A DNA stretch of 64,000 nt. It comes from Clostridium_X cadaveris. GTDB taxonomy: Bacteria > Bacillota > Clostridia > Clostridiales > Clostridiaceae. Where the stretch lies: assembly GCF_039521325.1 (NCBI RefSeq), contig NZ_BAAACD010000033.1; one strand, written 5' to 3'. Below the pieces are notes generated by a model, which saw only the letters and a program-made list of their open reading frames with translations, did not search any database and was not told the DNA's origin. Positions within the stretch are counted from its first letter, which is position 1; each line of letters begins with the position of its first letter. The position numbers were made by a program, and so were the translations under genes. Shown in pieces: positions 51,985 through 60,853 of this stretch.

Positions 51985-53766
51985 ATGAATAAAAGGTATA
52001 AATATGATAATCGTATTAGGGGATATGAGAAATTTCAAGATAAACTTTTAAAGGTTGCAAGAACTTACAGTAATATAAGACTTATAATAGCATTTGCAGC
52101 TATAGTACTATGTGTTGTATTTTATAAAATGCGCAGAGAGGATTTATTCATAATAAATCTTGTGGTTATGCTGACTGCATTTATATTTATAGCGGTAAAG
52201 CATTCTAAGGTTATAGCCTTTATTAAAGAGGTAAAGATCTTAAAAAATATTAATTTAAATGGAATCAAGAGAATTGAAGGAAAGTTTGCAGAGATTCTAG
52301 ATACTGGTGAAGAATTTAAAGATGAGGAACATAACTATTGCAATGACTTGGATATCTTTGGGGCATCATCTTTATTTCAATGGATGAATAATGCTGTTAC
52401 ATTTAAAGGAAGAGAAAGACTAAGTCGTATTCTTAAGGGAAATATGAGTTTTGATAAGAATATTATATATAACAGGCAGGAGGCTATAAAGGAATTATCT
52501 CCTCTTGTTGGTTTCAGACAGAGATTACAAGGCAAAGCTATTATAAATGCTGAACATATCTTAAATCCTCAGGATTTTATAGAATGGGGAAAGGAAAAAG
52601 GAAAAGACATATCTAATATGTTTATAATGGTGCTCTATATAGACTCTGCCGTGACAATAGGATTCTTTATAGCTGCAATGCTTAACTTAGTATCATTTGG
52701 ATTTTTTATGGCTATGGTGCTTTTAAATGTAGTAATAATTCAAGGTAATAAGAAAAATTTAGGAAGCAGTCTAGATATGGTTGGAAAACACTATAAGGCT
52801 ATGGTTTCCTATAGAGATATGTTAAGACTTATAGAAAGAAGAAATTATAAAAGCAGATTATTAAAAGGACTTAAAGATAAGATAAAAAATCAGAGTTTTG
52901 ACAGCTACAAAGAATTTGTTGAGCTTACAAAATTAACTGAAACAATAGAGGATAGACAAAATGCCATATACCTTTTATTGAACATTCTTTTCTTTTTAGA
53001 TTTTCACTACTATAACAAACTTAACAGCTGGAAGAAGATATATGGTGACAATATAGAAGATGTCCTTGATGTTATAGCTGAATTTGAAGAATTAAGCTCT
53101 TTTGCAGATATTTATTACAATAATGATGATTATGCATTTCCAATTATAAAAGATGACTTTATAGTTAAGGGGGAAGATATAAGGCATCCTCTTATAGGAG
53201 AAAAGGCAGTAGGAAATCCTATATCGTTAACTCATAAAGGAGAAGGATGGATTATAACAGGTTCAAATATGGCTGGAAAGAGTACATATTTGAGGACTAT
53301 AGCTATAAATTTAGTTTTAGCTTATAGTGGAAGTGCTGTAAGAGCTAAGAATTTTGAATGTAGCCCTATGGAGATATACACATGTATGAGAATTGGTGAT
53401 AATTTAGAAAAGAGTATATCATCTTTTTATGCAGAAATTTTAAGGGTTAAAGCTATAATAGAAAGTGTAAAATCAGGAGAGAGGGTATTTTATCTATTAG
53501 ATGAAATATTTAAGGGAACTAACTCAAGAGACAGACATAAAGGAGCAGAGATACTTATAAATGAACTTTCAACACTAAATACTTTAGGTCTTGTTTCAAC
53601 TCACGACTTAGAACTTGGAGAAATAGAAAACGAAAAGATAAGCAATTATCATTTTGAAGAGTATTATGAAGACGGTAAGATAAGATTTGATTATACCCTT
53701 AGAAAGGGAATAAGCACTACACAAAATGCATTGTATCTTATGAGAATGGCCGGTATAAATTGTTAA
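51985..53766 (+). CDS. MutS-family ATPase with membrane segments, no mismatch-recognition domain
   Basis: A 593-residue protein whose C-terminal third is a MutS ATPase domain: Walker A GSNMAGKST (about 426-434), the MutS signature in CMRIGDNLEKSISSFYAEILR, Walker B VFYLLDEIFKGTNSRDR, and the STHDLELG switch. The N-terminal MutS mismatch-binding domain is absent. In its place are hydrophobic segments at about 32-47 and 54-71, and a second pair at about 212-233 and 235-252, which suggests a membrane location. It starts 3 bp after yhaN, in the same operon. The function is unknown; the mismatch repair role should not be assumed. Confidence 0.85.
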   Translation: MNKRYKYDNRIRGYEKFQDKLLKVARTYSNIRLIIAFAAIVLCVVFYKMRREDLFIINLVVMLTAFIFIAVKHSKVIAFIKEVKILKNINLNGIKRIEGKFAEILDTGEEFKDEEHNYCNDLDIFGASSLFQWMNNAVTFKGRERLSRILKGNMSFDKNIIYNRQEAIKELSPLVGFRQRLQGKAIINAEHILNPQDFIEWGKEKGKDISNMFIMVLYIDSAVTIGFFIAAMLNLVSFGFFMAMVLLNVVIIQGNKKNLGSSLDMVGKHYKAMVSYRDMLRLIERRNYKSRLLKGLKDKIKNQSFDSYKEFVELTKLTETIEDRQNAIYLLLNILFFLDFHYYNKLNSWKKIYGDNIEDVLDVIAEFEELSSFADIYYNNDDYAFPIIKDDFIVKGEDIRHPLIGEKAVGNPISLTHKGEGWIITGSNMAGKSTYLRTIAINLVLAYSGSAVRAKNFECSPMEIYTCMRIGDNLEKSISSFYAEILRVKAIIESVKSGERVFYLLDEIFKGTNSRDRHKGAEILINELSTLNTLGLVSTHDLELGEIENEKISNYHFEEYYEDGKIRFDYTLRKGISTTQNALYLMRMAGINC

Positions 53767-53771
53767 TATAA

Positions 53772-53806
53772 AATAGCTGAGGATGTTAATCCTTAGTTAT
53801 TTTTAT
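53772..53806 (+). terminator. Terminator of the yhaO-yhaN-mutS-like operon
   Basis: AATAGCTGAGGA pairs with TCCTTAGTTATT (two G-U pairs) around a 6-nt loop, followed by TTTATG. Confidence 0.75.
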
Positions 53807-53843
53807 GCAATAAATAGAGAGTTATGGAATGAAAATTTGTATC

Positions 53844-53886
53844 TTGACATAACAAATGCTAGATATTAGAGTAATAATGTTACTAT
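53844..53886 (+). promoter_or_regulatory. Promoter and possible operator of the MATE gene
   Basis: TTGACA (53844-53849), 17 bp spacer, TAGAGT (53867-53872). A short inverted repeat AGTAA-N5-TTACT (53870-53884) covers the end of the -10 and the start region, as a repressor site might. No repressor gene is adjacent. Confidence 0.45.
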
Positions 53887-53908
53887 TAAAAAAGGGGGAA
53901 TTATAACA

Positions 53909-55270
53909 GTGACAAAAAGAATCAACTTAATAGATGGGGAAATTGTACCAAGTCTTATAAGACTTGCGCTACCTATTATGGGTACATCGTTCTTGCAGAT
54001 GGCCTATAATATGACGGACATGCTATGGCTTGGAAGAGTGGGGAGCAGTGCTGTAGCTGCAGTTGGAACGGCAGGTTTTTTTATAATGTTTGCCAATTCA
54101 TTAGTTATGATATGTAAAGCAGGAGCAGAAATAAAGGTTGCTCAGTCAATTGGAAAAGGAAGAGAAAATGAAACAAGACTATACATAGTAAATAGTATAC
54201 AAGTCAATATTATACTATCTATAATTTACAGTACTATAATTTTAATGCTTAATAAACAGCTTATATCATTTTTCAGGCTTGGTGAAAGCGGTGTTGTAAA
54301 TATGGCTGAAGAGTATCTTATAATTATGGCTTTAGGAATGATTTTTACATTTATAAATCCAGTGCTTACGGCTATATTTAATGGGGCAGGTAATAGTAAA
54401 ACTCCATTTTTTATAAATACATTAGGTCTTATTTTTAACATAGTTGCTGACCCGATTCTTATATTTGGGGTAGGACCTTTTCCTGTAATGGGAGTAAAGG
54501 GAGCAGCTATTGCAACAGTAATGGCGCAGGCAGTTGTAACTTTATGCTTTATAGCAGAGATAAAAAAATCTAAAGAAAGCTTTTTTAAGTTCACTCTGCT
54601 TCAAAAAATTCATTGGAATTATGTAAAAAAGATTTCTAAAATAGGTATGCCTGTGGCTTTGCAAAGTGGATTATTCACTGTGTTTGGAATGTTTATAGGA
54701 AGAATAATAGCAGTATGGGGGGAAGTGCCTATAGCAGTTCAAAAAGTAGGAACTCAAATTGAGGCTATAACTTGGATGACAGCAGGGGGATTCTCAACAG
54801 CTCTTGGAACCTTTGTTGGTCAAAATTATGGTGCTAAGAAGTATGACAGAATCTTTAAAGGATATAAGGCAACTATGGGATTAGCCATTGCAGTAGGAGC
54901 AATAACCACTATTTTGCTTATAGTGGGTGGAGAATTTATATTCTCACTATTTATACCAGAGGCAGAAGCTATAATGCTTGGAAAAGATTATTTGAGGATA
55001 CTTGCTTATTCTCAGCTCTTCATGTGTATTGAAATAACTACAAGCGGAGCATTTAATGGCCTTGGAAAGACACTGATACCATCTGTAGTAAGTGTAATTT
55101 TCACTGGACTTAGAGTGCCAGCTGCATATATACTATCATCTGAAAATTTACTTGGATTAAACGGAGTATGGTGGAGTATAAGTTTAAGTAGTGTGTTTAA
55201 AGGTGTGATACTTACATCAATATTTGTGTATTATATGAAAAAGAAAAAAGAAAAGCTTTTTAGAAAATAA
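53909..55270 (+). CDS. MATE-family multidrug or toxin efflux transporter
   Basis: A 453-residue membrane protein with 12 predicted spans and the family pattern: LIRLALPIMGTSFLQMAYNMTDMLWLGRVG at the N-terminus, FNGAGNSKTPF, and the repeat in the second half FSTALGTFVGQNYGAKKYDR. It couples drug export to sodium or proton entry; the substrate cannot be told. It starts with GTG, with AGGGGGAA about 10 nt upstream. Its stop codon lies inside a perfect palindrome shared with the convergent gene. Confidence 0.92.
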   Translation: MTKRINLIDGEIVPSLIRLALPIMGTSFLQMAYNMTDMLWLGRVGSSAVAAVGTAGFFIMFANSLVMICKAGAEIKVAQSIGKGRENETRLYIVNSIQVNIILSIIYSTIILMLNKQLISFFRLGESGVVNMAEEYLIIMALGMIFTFINPVLTAIFNGAGNSKTPFFINTLGLIFNIVADPILIFGVGPFPVMGVKGAAIATVMAQAVVTLCFIAEIKKSKESFFKFTLLQKIHWNYVKKISKIGMPVALQSGLFTVFGMFIGRIIAVWGEVPIAVQKVGTQIEAITWMTAGGFSTALGTFVGQNYGAKKYDRIFKGYKATMGLAIAVGAITTILLIVGGEFIFSLFIPEAEAIMLGKDYLRILAYSQLFMCIEITTSGAFNGLGKTLIPSVVSVIFTGLRVPAAYILSSENLLGLNGVWWSISLSSVFKGVILTSIFVYYMKKKKEKLFRK

Positions 55271-55317
55271 GTATAAAGACGTTATTGCCTAGGCAATAAC
55301 GTCTTTATACTTATTTT
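55264..55317. repeat. Perfect 54-bp palindrome, bidirectional terminator
   Basis: Two exact 27-bp arms (55264-55290 and 55291-55317) with no spacer; the centre is TTGCCTAGGCAA. A T tract follows on the plus strand and an A tract precedes it, so it can terminate both convergent genes. It contains the MATE stop codon (55268-55270) and the last eight codons and stop of the minus-strand gene (stop at 55289-55291). Confidence 0.93.
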
Positions 55318-56761
55318 TATTGATTGATTTTTTAAATAACATATAGTTCATAGAAGGTACCTTTTTTAATGACAATATATTATCTGAAATCATAAAACTT
55401 TCGTCGCTAAACTCATTTTTAACTATATCATCTAAAGTTATATCTTTTAAAGCATAAGAAAAGTTCCATGTAAAAGATGAAGCTTTGGAAGAAAAATTAA
55501 AAACACCTATATATATGTCACTATCAGTATATAATAAAAATCCAAACACATTATTTTTGTACAAGTAAGGAAGTATTTTGTGGGATTTTTTTAGTGAAAG
55601 TGATATATCATTGTATATACTGGAAGAATCATATTCCTTAAAATTTGTATTTATGAATAGCTCAAGTAGTTCTTTCATTTCAGCATTTTTTATAACGTGT
55701 TTTTCATTGTGGATATAAAATAAATTGTACAAAATAGAGTTTATTAAAAACTGATGATTAAACTCATATTTTGAATGGCTTGAAAAAATAGTTTTAGATT
55801 GATGAACTATTTTTTTGTAAGCGATATTATATCCAGGGCATAATCCAATAGGAATATCAGAAACGCATATAGTTATATTAGGGAACACTTTTTTTATTAT
55901 TGAAAGAAAGTTGTTTATTTCGTAAAAGGAATTAAAAACTTTTTTTGAAGCAGTAAGCTCCAGATATTCAACTAAGTCATGAATTTCTAGGACATCGTTT
56001 TTTAAGTGCTCATTTATCCAAAGAAGTATGTAATCTTGCCCATCTTTTGACGAAATGTCTATAGCATAAGGGGTGGAACTTTTGCTTTTAACATAAGATC
56101 CATTGACCTTCAGGGAAAACGACTGTGGTTTTTTTGTAAAGAACATTGATTGTAAGGAACGTTTCTGCATTTCATAGAATTTCATATTTTTCTTAGGGAT
56201 TTCATTTATATATATATCTAATATTTTTGATACATATGAAGATATCATGTTGGTATAACTTATATCCCAAGAAAAATATAGAGGATCTAATATAATCTCT
56301 TCATCACTTTTTAAAATATGACTTACAAAATTATAACTTGGATTTATTGAAATATTATTTTTAGAGTAATCAAAGTTTATAGAAGTATACGAAGTTTTAG
56401 ACCCTAAAAACCCTATAAGAAAATTAGCGTAATCATTGCTTGAGAAAGCGGTGAAAAGGTAGGAACTCGCAATTTTATCCTTTATAGGGTGAATTTCTAC
56501 AGGTTTTTTTAGGGAATTATCATATTGCAGTATAGAGTCATAATCTTTTTTATTTAGACTAAATGCTTCGAAAGAAAGATTATTAAGTATAATATCGTTT
56601 TTTGAAGTATTTATTATAGAAAGATTTAAAGTATTAACATATATCTGCATCTTTAAAAAAACACCATTATATATATTTAGACAACTGTTATTATCTTCGG
56701 ATTTTATGATATAATTTTTATTATTGATTCGTACATTTATATTATTTAACTTAAGATACAT
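55289..56761 (-). CDS. Unknown protein with glycoside hydrolase GH36-like layout
   Basis: A 490-residue cytoplasmic protein without signal peptide. The layout recalls a GH36-type glycosidase: an N-terminal beta-rich domain, a linker with DPLYFSWDISYTN, a middle alpha/beta region (TPYAIDISSKDGQDYI, NITICVSDIPIGLCPGYN), a segment LINSILYNLFYIHNEKHVI where such enzymes have the DPD motif, and a small beta C-terminal domain (YIGVFNFS, MNYMLFKK). I do not see the usual catalytic aspartates, so it may be inactive. This is an inference from spacing, not a confirmed family call. GAGGTGAT lies 5 nt before the ATG. It is divergent from the LexA-like gene 84 bp away. Confidence 0.6.
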   Translation of the reverse strand: MYLKLNNINVRINNKNYIIKSEDNNSCLNIYNGVFLKMQIYVNTLNLSIINTSKNDIILNNLSFEAFSLNKKDYDSILQYDNSLKKPVEIHPIKDKIASSYLFTAFSSNDYANFLIGFLGSKTSYTSINFDYSKNNISINPSYNFVSHILKSDEEIILDPLYFSWDISYTNMISSYVSKILDIYINEIPKKNMKFYEMQKRSLQSMFFTKKPQSFSLKVNGSYVKSKSSTPYAIDISSKDGQDYILLWINEHLKNDVLEIHDLVEYLELTASKKVFNSFYEINNFLSIIKKVFPNITICVSDIPIGLCPGYNIAYKKIVHQSKTIFSSHSKYEFNHQFLINSILYNLFYIHNEKHVIKNAEMKELLELFINTNFKEYDSSSIYNDISLSLKKSHKILPYLYKNNVFGFLLYTDSDIYIGVFNFSSKASSFTWNFSYALKDITLDDIVKNEFSDESFMISDNILSLKKVPSMNYMLFKKSINKNKYKDVIA

Positions 56762-56845
56762 TACATCACCTCATCAGTAGGAATATATTATATATTATAC
56801 CATATATTGTAAAATAAGTATATAGCAAATAGAAAGGAATAAAAA

Positions 56846-57901
56846 ATGGAGTTTACTAAGAAGGAAAAAAATTATATAAAAAGTAAGCCTTATTGCTTAA
56901 ATGTTCTTAGAGGACCCTGCGAATGGTATAGAGATTTGAGTCTTAATAGAATTGCTTACTTAAAAAATAATTATTGTTTAAATGAAAAACAAAATATAAT
57001 CTATCTAGCTGAGAAGGAAAATTTAGATGAAATTCAAACTAAGTTTTTACAAATAGATCAAAGCAGAGATTACTTATCATTATTTAGCTTTTTAAATGTT
57101 GGCGTAGCATTCTATCCTTTAGAAGAATTAAATAATATGACATCACTAGAAAATTATAGTCACATATTTATTGAAGGAGTGAAAGCATTTAATTGTTATA
57201 GAGACGAAATATTAGAGTTTTTAAATCATGACTGTAAACCTTGCTTGAGTATATTAGCTGAAAATAGAGATAGAATAAAGAAATCTGGCATATCTATAAA
57301 ATTTAAAAATGTAAGATATGCTTTACCTAAAAAAGATAATATGAACAATACAAAAGAATGCGTAAATGAAAGAAATTGTGAAAGTAACATAGATACGGAG
57401 TTTGAATGTTTTAAATATGTAGATTTAAGACATGGAAATGCCATTTCATATAAGAGAGAAATATCAAAATTAGAAGAGATAATTATAGGAGAAAATAAGG
57501 AGTATGTTGATAAAAAGAGCCTTATAGAAGTTCCATTATATAGCAATATAGCAGCTGGAGAACCTATAGAAATAAATCCTGTAGCAGAAGACCATTTTTA
57601 TATACCTGACTACATGTTAAGAGGAGTTAAAAATTGCTTCTTTCTTCAAGTAAGAGGAGATAGTATGAAAAATGCGGATATAAATAATGGAGATTATGTA
57701 CTTATAAGACAGCAGAATTCGGCCAATAATGGGGATATAGTTGCAGTAGATTTAGATGGAGAAGCTACATTAAAGAGACTTAAACTTAATAGTAAGGAAG
57801 CTTATTTGATGCCTGAAAATCCAAAATATAATCCAATAAATTTAAGAGAAAATATGGGAACAATATTAGGACTAGCTGTAGCAATAGTAAAGAAAATTTA
57901 A
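56846..57901 (+). CDS. LexA/S24-type autoprotease fused to a degenerate helicase-like domain
   Basis: A 351-residue protein. The C-terminal part (about 225-351) is a LexA/UmuD-type S24 peptidase with the cleavage pair Ala237-Gly238 (IAAGEP), catalytic Ser273 (RGDSMKNADI) and Lys310 (ATLKRL). There is no helix-turn-helix. Instead, residues 17-45 (LRGPCEWYRDLSLNRIAYL) match the first motif of UvrD/HelD helicases with the Walker A lysine lost, and about 104-120 (YSHIFIEGVKAFNCYRDEIL) matches their DEVQD box with the acidic residues changed. I infer a sensor or regulator derived from a helicase. AGAAAGG precedes the ATG. Confidence 0.75.
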   Translation: MEFTKKEKNYIKSKPYCLNVLRGPCEWYRDLSLNRIAYLKNNYCLNEKQNIIYLAEKENLDEIQTKFLQIDQSRDYLSLFSFLNVGVAFYPLEELNNMTSLENYSHIFIEGVKAFNCYRDEILEFLNHDCKPCLSILAENRDRIKKSGISIKFKNVRYALPKKDNMNNTKECVNERNCESNIDTEFECFKYVDLRHGNAISYKREISKLEEIIIGENKEYVDKKSLIEVPLYSNIAAGEPIEINPVAEDHFYIPDYMLRGVKNCFFLQVRGDSMKNADINNGDYVLIRQQNSANNGDIVAVDLDGEATLKRLKLNSKEAYLMPENPKYNPINLRENMGTILGLAVAIVKKI

Positions 57902-57992
57902 AATTTTAAAGGTTTTAATTTGAAAATATATGTGATATAGTATAAATACTAACAGTAAATCATAGATTAATATTGCTTTAGGAGGCATAGCT

Positions 57993-58112
57993 ATGAAAAA
58001 AAAGTCAAAATTAATAATAACAGCAGCAGCTTTAGGAGCACTTGTTGCCACTTTAGCTAAAGATAAAAAAAATCAAACAAAAGATATAAAAAAATCAACT
58101 TCACAAGATTAA
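57993..58112 (+). CDS. Small 39-residue protein with hydrophobic N-terminus
   Basis: A short gene reading MKKKSKLIITAAALGALVATL, then a Lys-rich polar tail ending KSTSQD. A strong GGAGG ribosome site lies 7 nt before the ATG, and a terminator follows, which supports a real gene. It is probably a small membrane protein or peptide. It has no recognised family, though the Ala/Gly segment followed by charged residues resembles a shortened YtxH-type N-terminus. Confidence 0.65.
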   Translation: MKKKSKLIITAAALGALVATLAKDKKNQTKDIKKSTSQD

Positions 58113-58138
58113 CATAAGATTTTGATTACAAAAATATT

Positions 58139-58173
58139 GTCAGAGAATAATGTTTATTCTCTGACGTTTTTTT
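58139..58173. terminator. Bidirectional terminator before the APC permease
   Basis: GTCAGAGAATAA pairs perfectly with TTATTCTCTGAC around TGT; T-rich sequence follows on both strands. Confidence 0.88.
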
Positions 58174-58176
58174 ATA

Positions 58177-59550
58177 TTACTTATTTTGAATTGAATCTTT
58201 TGGAAGTCTGTCATTTTGGAACATCATATATACGTAAAATGGAATGCCGAGAAGCATTAATATAAATCCGAAAGTTACAGTTTCAAATCCTGAACCATAA
58301 ATAGCATATATGCTATATGCAAATGACAGTGCTACAATAATAGATTTTTTAAGTCCTTTTCTAGTAAACAACTCATCTTTCTTAAACAAAAGTACCACTT
58401 CTGCACATACACATATAGTATAAATTGGAAGAAATGATAAAGTAGCAAGTAGTATCATGAAATTAAATGCTGTATTTAAAGATGATACGTAATTTAAAAT
58501 TAGCAGTAAGTTAGTTAAGATACCGCTTATTACAAGAGAAGACACTGGTGTTTTATACTTAGGATGAACTTTGTAGAATACTTTTGGAAATATGTTTCTC
58601 TCAGCAGCAGAAAATGAACTTCTAGCTGTTGTCATAAGCCAACCAGAGGTTGCTCCTAAAGTAGAGATTATAGCTCCTATGGCTATAAAGTTTCCACCCC
58701 AGCTTGAACCAGTTACGTAATCAATTATTTGAGCTAAAGGAGCAGTTGAGGACATAAGCATTTCTTGAGGTATGGCTCCAGCTGCAGCTATAGATATAAG
58801 CAAATAAATAATTCCAGCAAAACTTATACCTATTATGGTGCTTTTCCTTACTATTTTTTCAGCGTTTTTAATCTCTCCAGCAGTTACTGTGCAGCTTTCA
58901 AGCCCTATAAAACTCCATAGTGCAACAGCTATAGCTGATGGTAGTGTAGATACTCCATGAGGTGTAGTGCTTCCAACTGGAGTAATAAGATTTGTAGCAT
59001 CAAACTTTGAAAAAGCAATTATTAAAAATACTAAAAGAGGAAGTATTTTTAAAACAGTGGTAATGATTCCGATAAAACCAGCTTCCTTAACTCCTCTAAT
59101 ATTTATGTATGTAAATCCCCAAACAATAAATGTTGAAATTAAGAATGATAAAAGACCATTTGATTGAAGTATAGGAAAAAAATGTGATAAATAATTTATG
59201 CAAGCAGTTATTATAGCTGCATTTCCAACCCAGGAGCCTACCCAGTAGAGCCATGATACCAAGAAAGCTGCAAAGCTTCCAAAAGCTTTTTCAGTATAGA
59301 TTATAGGTCCTCCTGTTTCAGGGAATCTGCTAGATAGATTTGTGAAACTAAGAGCAAGTAAAATTGAACCTATGGCTGTTATAATCCAAGCTATAATAGT
59401 AGTTATGGGGTCAGACACTAAAGCCATAGAAGTTGGGGACATGAAAATACCTGAACCTATAGTATTTCCTATTACAATAGCTATAGCAGCTGTCAGGCCA
59501 AGTTCTCTCTTTAGAGAATTCTCATTAGAAAGATTTGAGTTGTCACTCAT
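58177..59550 (-). CDS. APC-family amino acid permease
   Basis: A 457-residue membrane protein with about 12 spans. The first span carries the APC substrate motif IGNTIGSGIF, and later FIGLESCTVTAGEIKNAEKIVRKSTI matches the AdiC/PotE branch of basic amino acid or amine exchangers. The substrate is not certain; arginine, ornithine or a related compound is likely by family. AGGAGGT lies close to the ATG. It is a single gene. Confidence 0.88.
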   Translation of the reverse strand: MSDNSNLSNENSLKRELGLTAAIAIVIGNTIGSGIFMSPTSMALVSDPITTIIAWIITAIGSILLALSFTNLSSRFPETGGPIIYTEKAFGSFAAFLVSWLYWVGSWVGNAAIITACINYLSHFFPILQSNGLLSFLISTFIVWGFTYINIRGVKEAGFIGIITTVLKILPLLVFLIIAFSKFDATNLITPVGSTTPHGVSTLPSAIAVALWSFIGLESCTVTAGEIKNAEKIVRKSTIIGISFAGIIYLLISIAAAGAIPQEMLMSSTAPLAQIIDYVTGSSWGGNFIAIGAIISTLGATSGWLMTTARSSFSAAERNIFPKVFYKVHPKYKTPVSSLVISGILTNLLLILNYVSSLNTAFNFMILLATLSFLPIYTICVCAEVVLLFKKDELFTRKGLKKSIIVALSFAYSIYAIYGSGFETVTFGFILMLLGIPFYVYMMFQNDRLPKDSIQNK

Positions 59551-59624
59551 TTTAAGACCTCCTATGATATTAAGAATAAATAGTATTGCGTATCGGCTAT
59601 AATTTTTGAAACAAATATTTCTAT

Positions 59625-59671
59625 TAAAAAAACATCCATGATATACAAGATAAAACTTTACTCATGGATGT
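59625..59671 (-). terminator. Terminator of the YtxH-like gene
   Basis: ACATCCATGA and TCATGGATGT form a perfect 10-bp stem; on the minus strand it is followed by TTTTTTT. Confidence 0.8.
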
Positions 59672-59738
59672 AGAATTTAGGCCTATTTTTAAACTAGTCT
59701 GTGTTATTAGTAATATATCCTTTTTGTACAAATATATT

Positions 59739-60050
59739 CTATCTCTCTGAAAACATATCTTCAGTAATATCGATCATATTTTCTTCTACATTTTTCTTCT
59801 CATCTTTATTAAGGTATGAAGATAATTTGTTTTTTGCTTTAATTGTTGTAGAGCTTGCTTTTTCTTTTATATTAGTATTTAATTCCTTTGCAGAATTAGT
59901 TAAATTTTTTCTGGTTTCTTTACCTGATTTTGGAGCAAATAGTATTCCAGCAGCTATTCCAGCTAAGAGACCAGTAGTACAAACTGCGATATTTTTAGTT
60001 GTATTTTTATTTTGTTTTTTCTTTTTAGCATCAATTAGATTTTTTAACAT
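59739..60050 (-). CDS. YtxH-domain protein
   Basis: A 103-residue protein with a Lys-rich N-terminus, one hydrophobic segment (about residues 20-40) with the YtxH motif LLAGIAAGILFAPKSGKETRKNL, and a Lys/Glu-rich helical tail. The family is linked to general stress in Bacillus, but its function is unknown. AAGGAGG lies 9 nt before the ATG. It is a single gene, divergent from the CBS-domain gene. Confidence 0.9.
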   Translation of the reverse strand: MLKNLIDAKKKKQNKNTTKNIAVCTTGLLAGIAAGILFAPKSGKETRKNLTNSAKELNTNIKEKASSTTIKAKNKLSSYLNKDEKKNVEENMIDITEDMFSER

Positions 60051-60245
60051 ATATGTAAACCTCCTTATAGTTTAACTAATTAAGAGTATAACAAAAATTT
60101 AAATGGTTTTCTATACATTTTAAATGGTAACTATAACGTGTTTAATAATTTATGAACTTTATCTAATCGAATGGATAGAGGTCTGAAAATATGGTAAAAT
60201 GAAATCATAAAGATAAAAATATATTTTAAGGGGAAAGGGTTTGCC

Positions 60246-60671
60246 ATGAATATTGCGTTCTTTCTGACACCTAAAAATGAAGTTATATATGAAAATATAG
60301 AGTCTAACATGAGACAAGTTATTGAGAGGATGGAGTATCACGGATATACTGCCATACCACTAATAAATAATCAAGGAAAATATGTTGGAACTCTTACTGA
60401 AGGGGATATACTTTGGAAGCTTAAAAGTAATCCTGAACTTAATTTTTCAAATACACAACGAGTAAAGGTGCATGATATACCAAGAAGAATAAGACATAAA
60501 TCAGTCACTATAAATTCAACTATTGAAAGCCTGATGTCATTAGCAGCTAGTCAAAACTTTGTACCTGTTGTAGATGATGAAGGAATTTTTATAGGGATAA
60601 TAAAAAGAAGTGATATAATAAACTATTGTTCAGATGCGCTTATGAGCTGTGAACAGAGAAATATAGTTTAA
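60246..60671 (+). CDS. CBS-domain protein
   Basis: A 141-residue cytoplasmic protein made of two CBS domains (about 8-70 and 78-135): YTAIPLINNQGKYVGTLTEGDILWKL and NFVPVVDDEGIFIGIIKRSDIINY. Such stand-alone pairs bind adenine nucleotides and act as energy or stress sensors; the partner is unknown. GGGGAAAGGG precedes the ATG. Confidence 0.92.
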   Translation: MNIAFFLTPKNEVIYENIESNMRQVIERMEYHGYTAIPLINNQGKYVGTLTEGDILWKLKSNPELNFSNTQRVKVHDIPRRIRHKSVTINSTIESLMSLAASQNFVPVVDDEGIFIGIIKRSDIINYCSDALMSCEQRNIV

Positions 60672-60695
60672 TAATAAGAATAGTTGTATAAACTT

Positions 60696-60731
60696 AAAGA
60701 GTGCTATAAGAGATATGCACTCTTTTTATAT
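60696..60731 (+). terminator. Terminator after the CBS-domain gene
   Basis: AAAGAGTGC pairs perfectly with GCACTCTTT, followed by TTATATA. Confidence 0.75.
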
Positions 60732-60853
60732 ATAATTATATTCTTTAAGATGAAACCGAACAAAAGAAACTGACAATGTAATATTATAATGACTAAAAGC
60801 AGGTTATATATACAAAAATATATATGATCTGTTTTTTTTTTATAAAATATATA

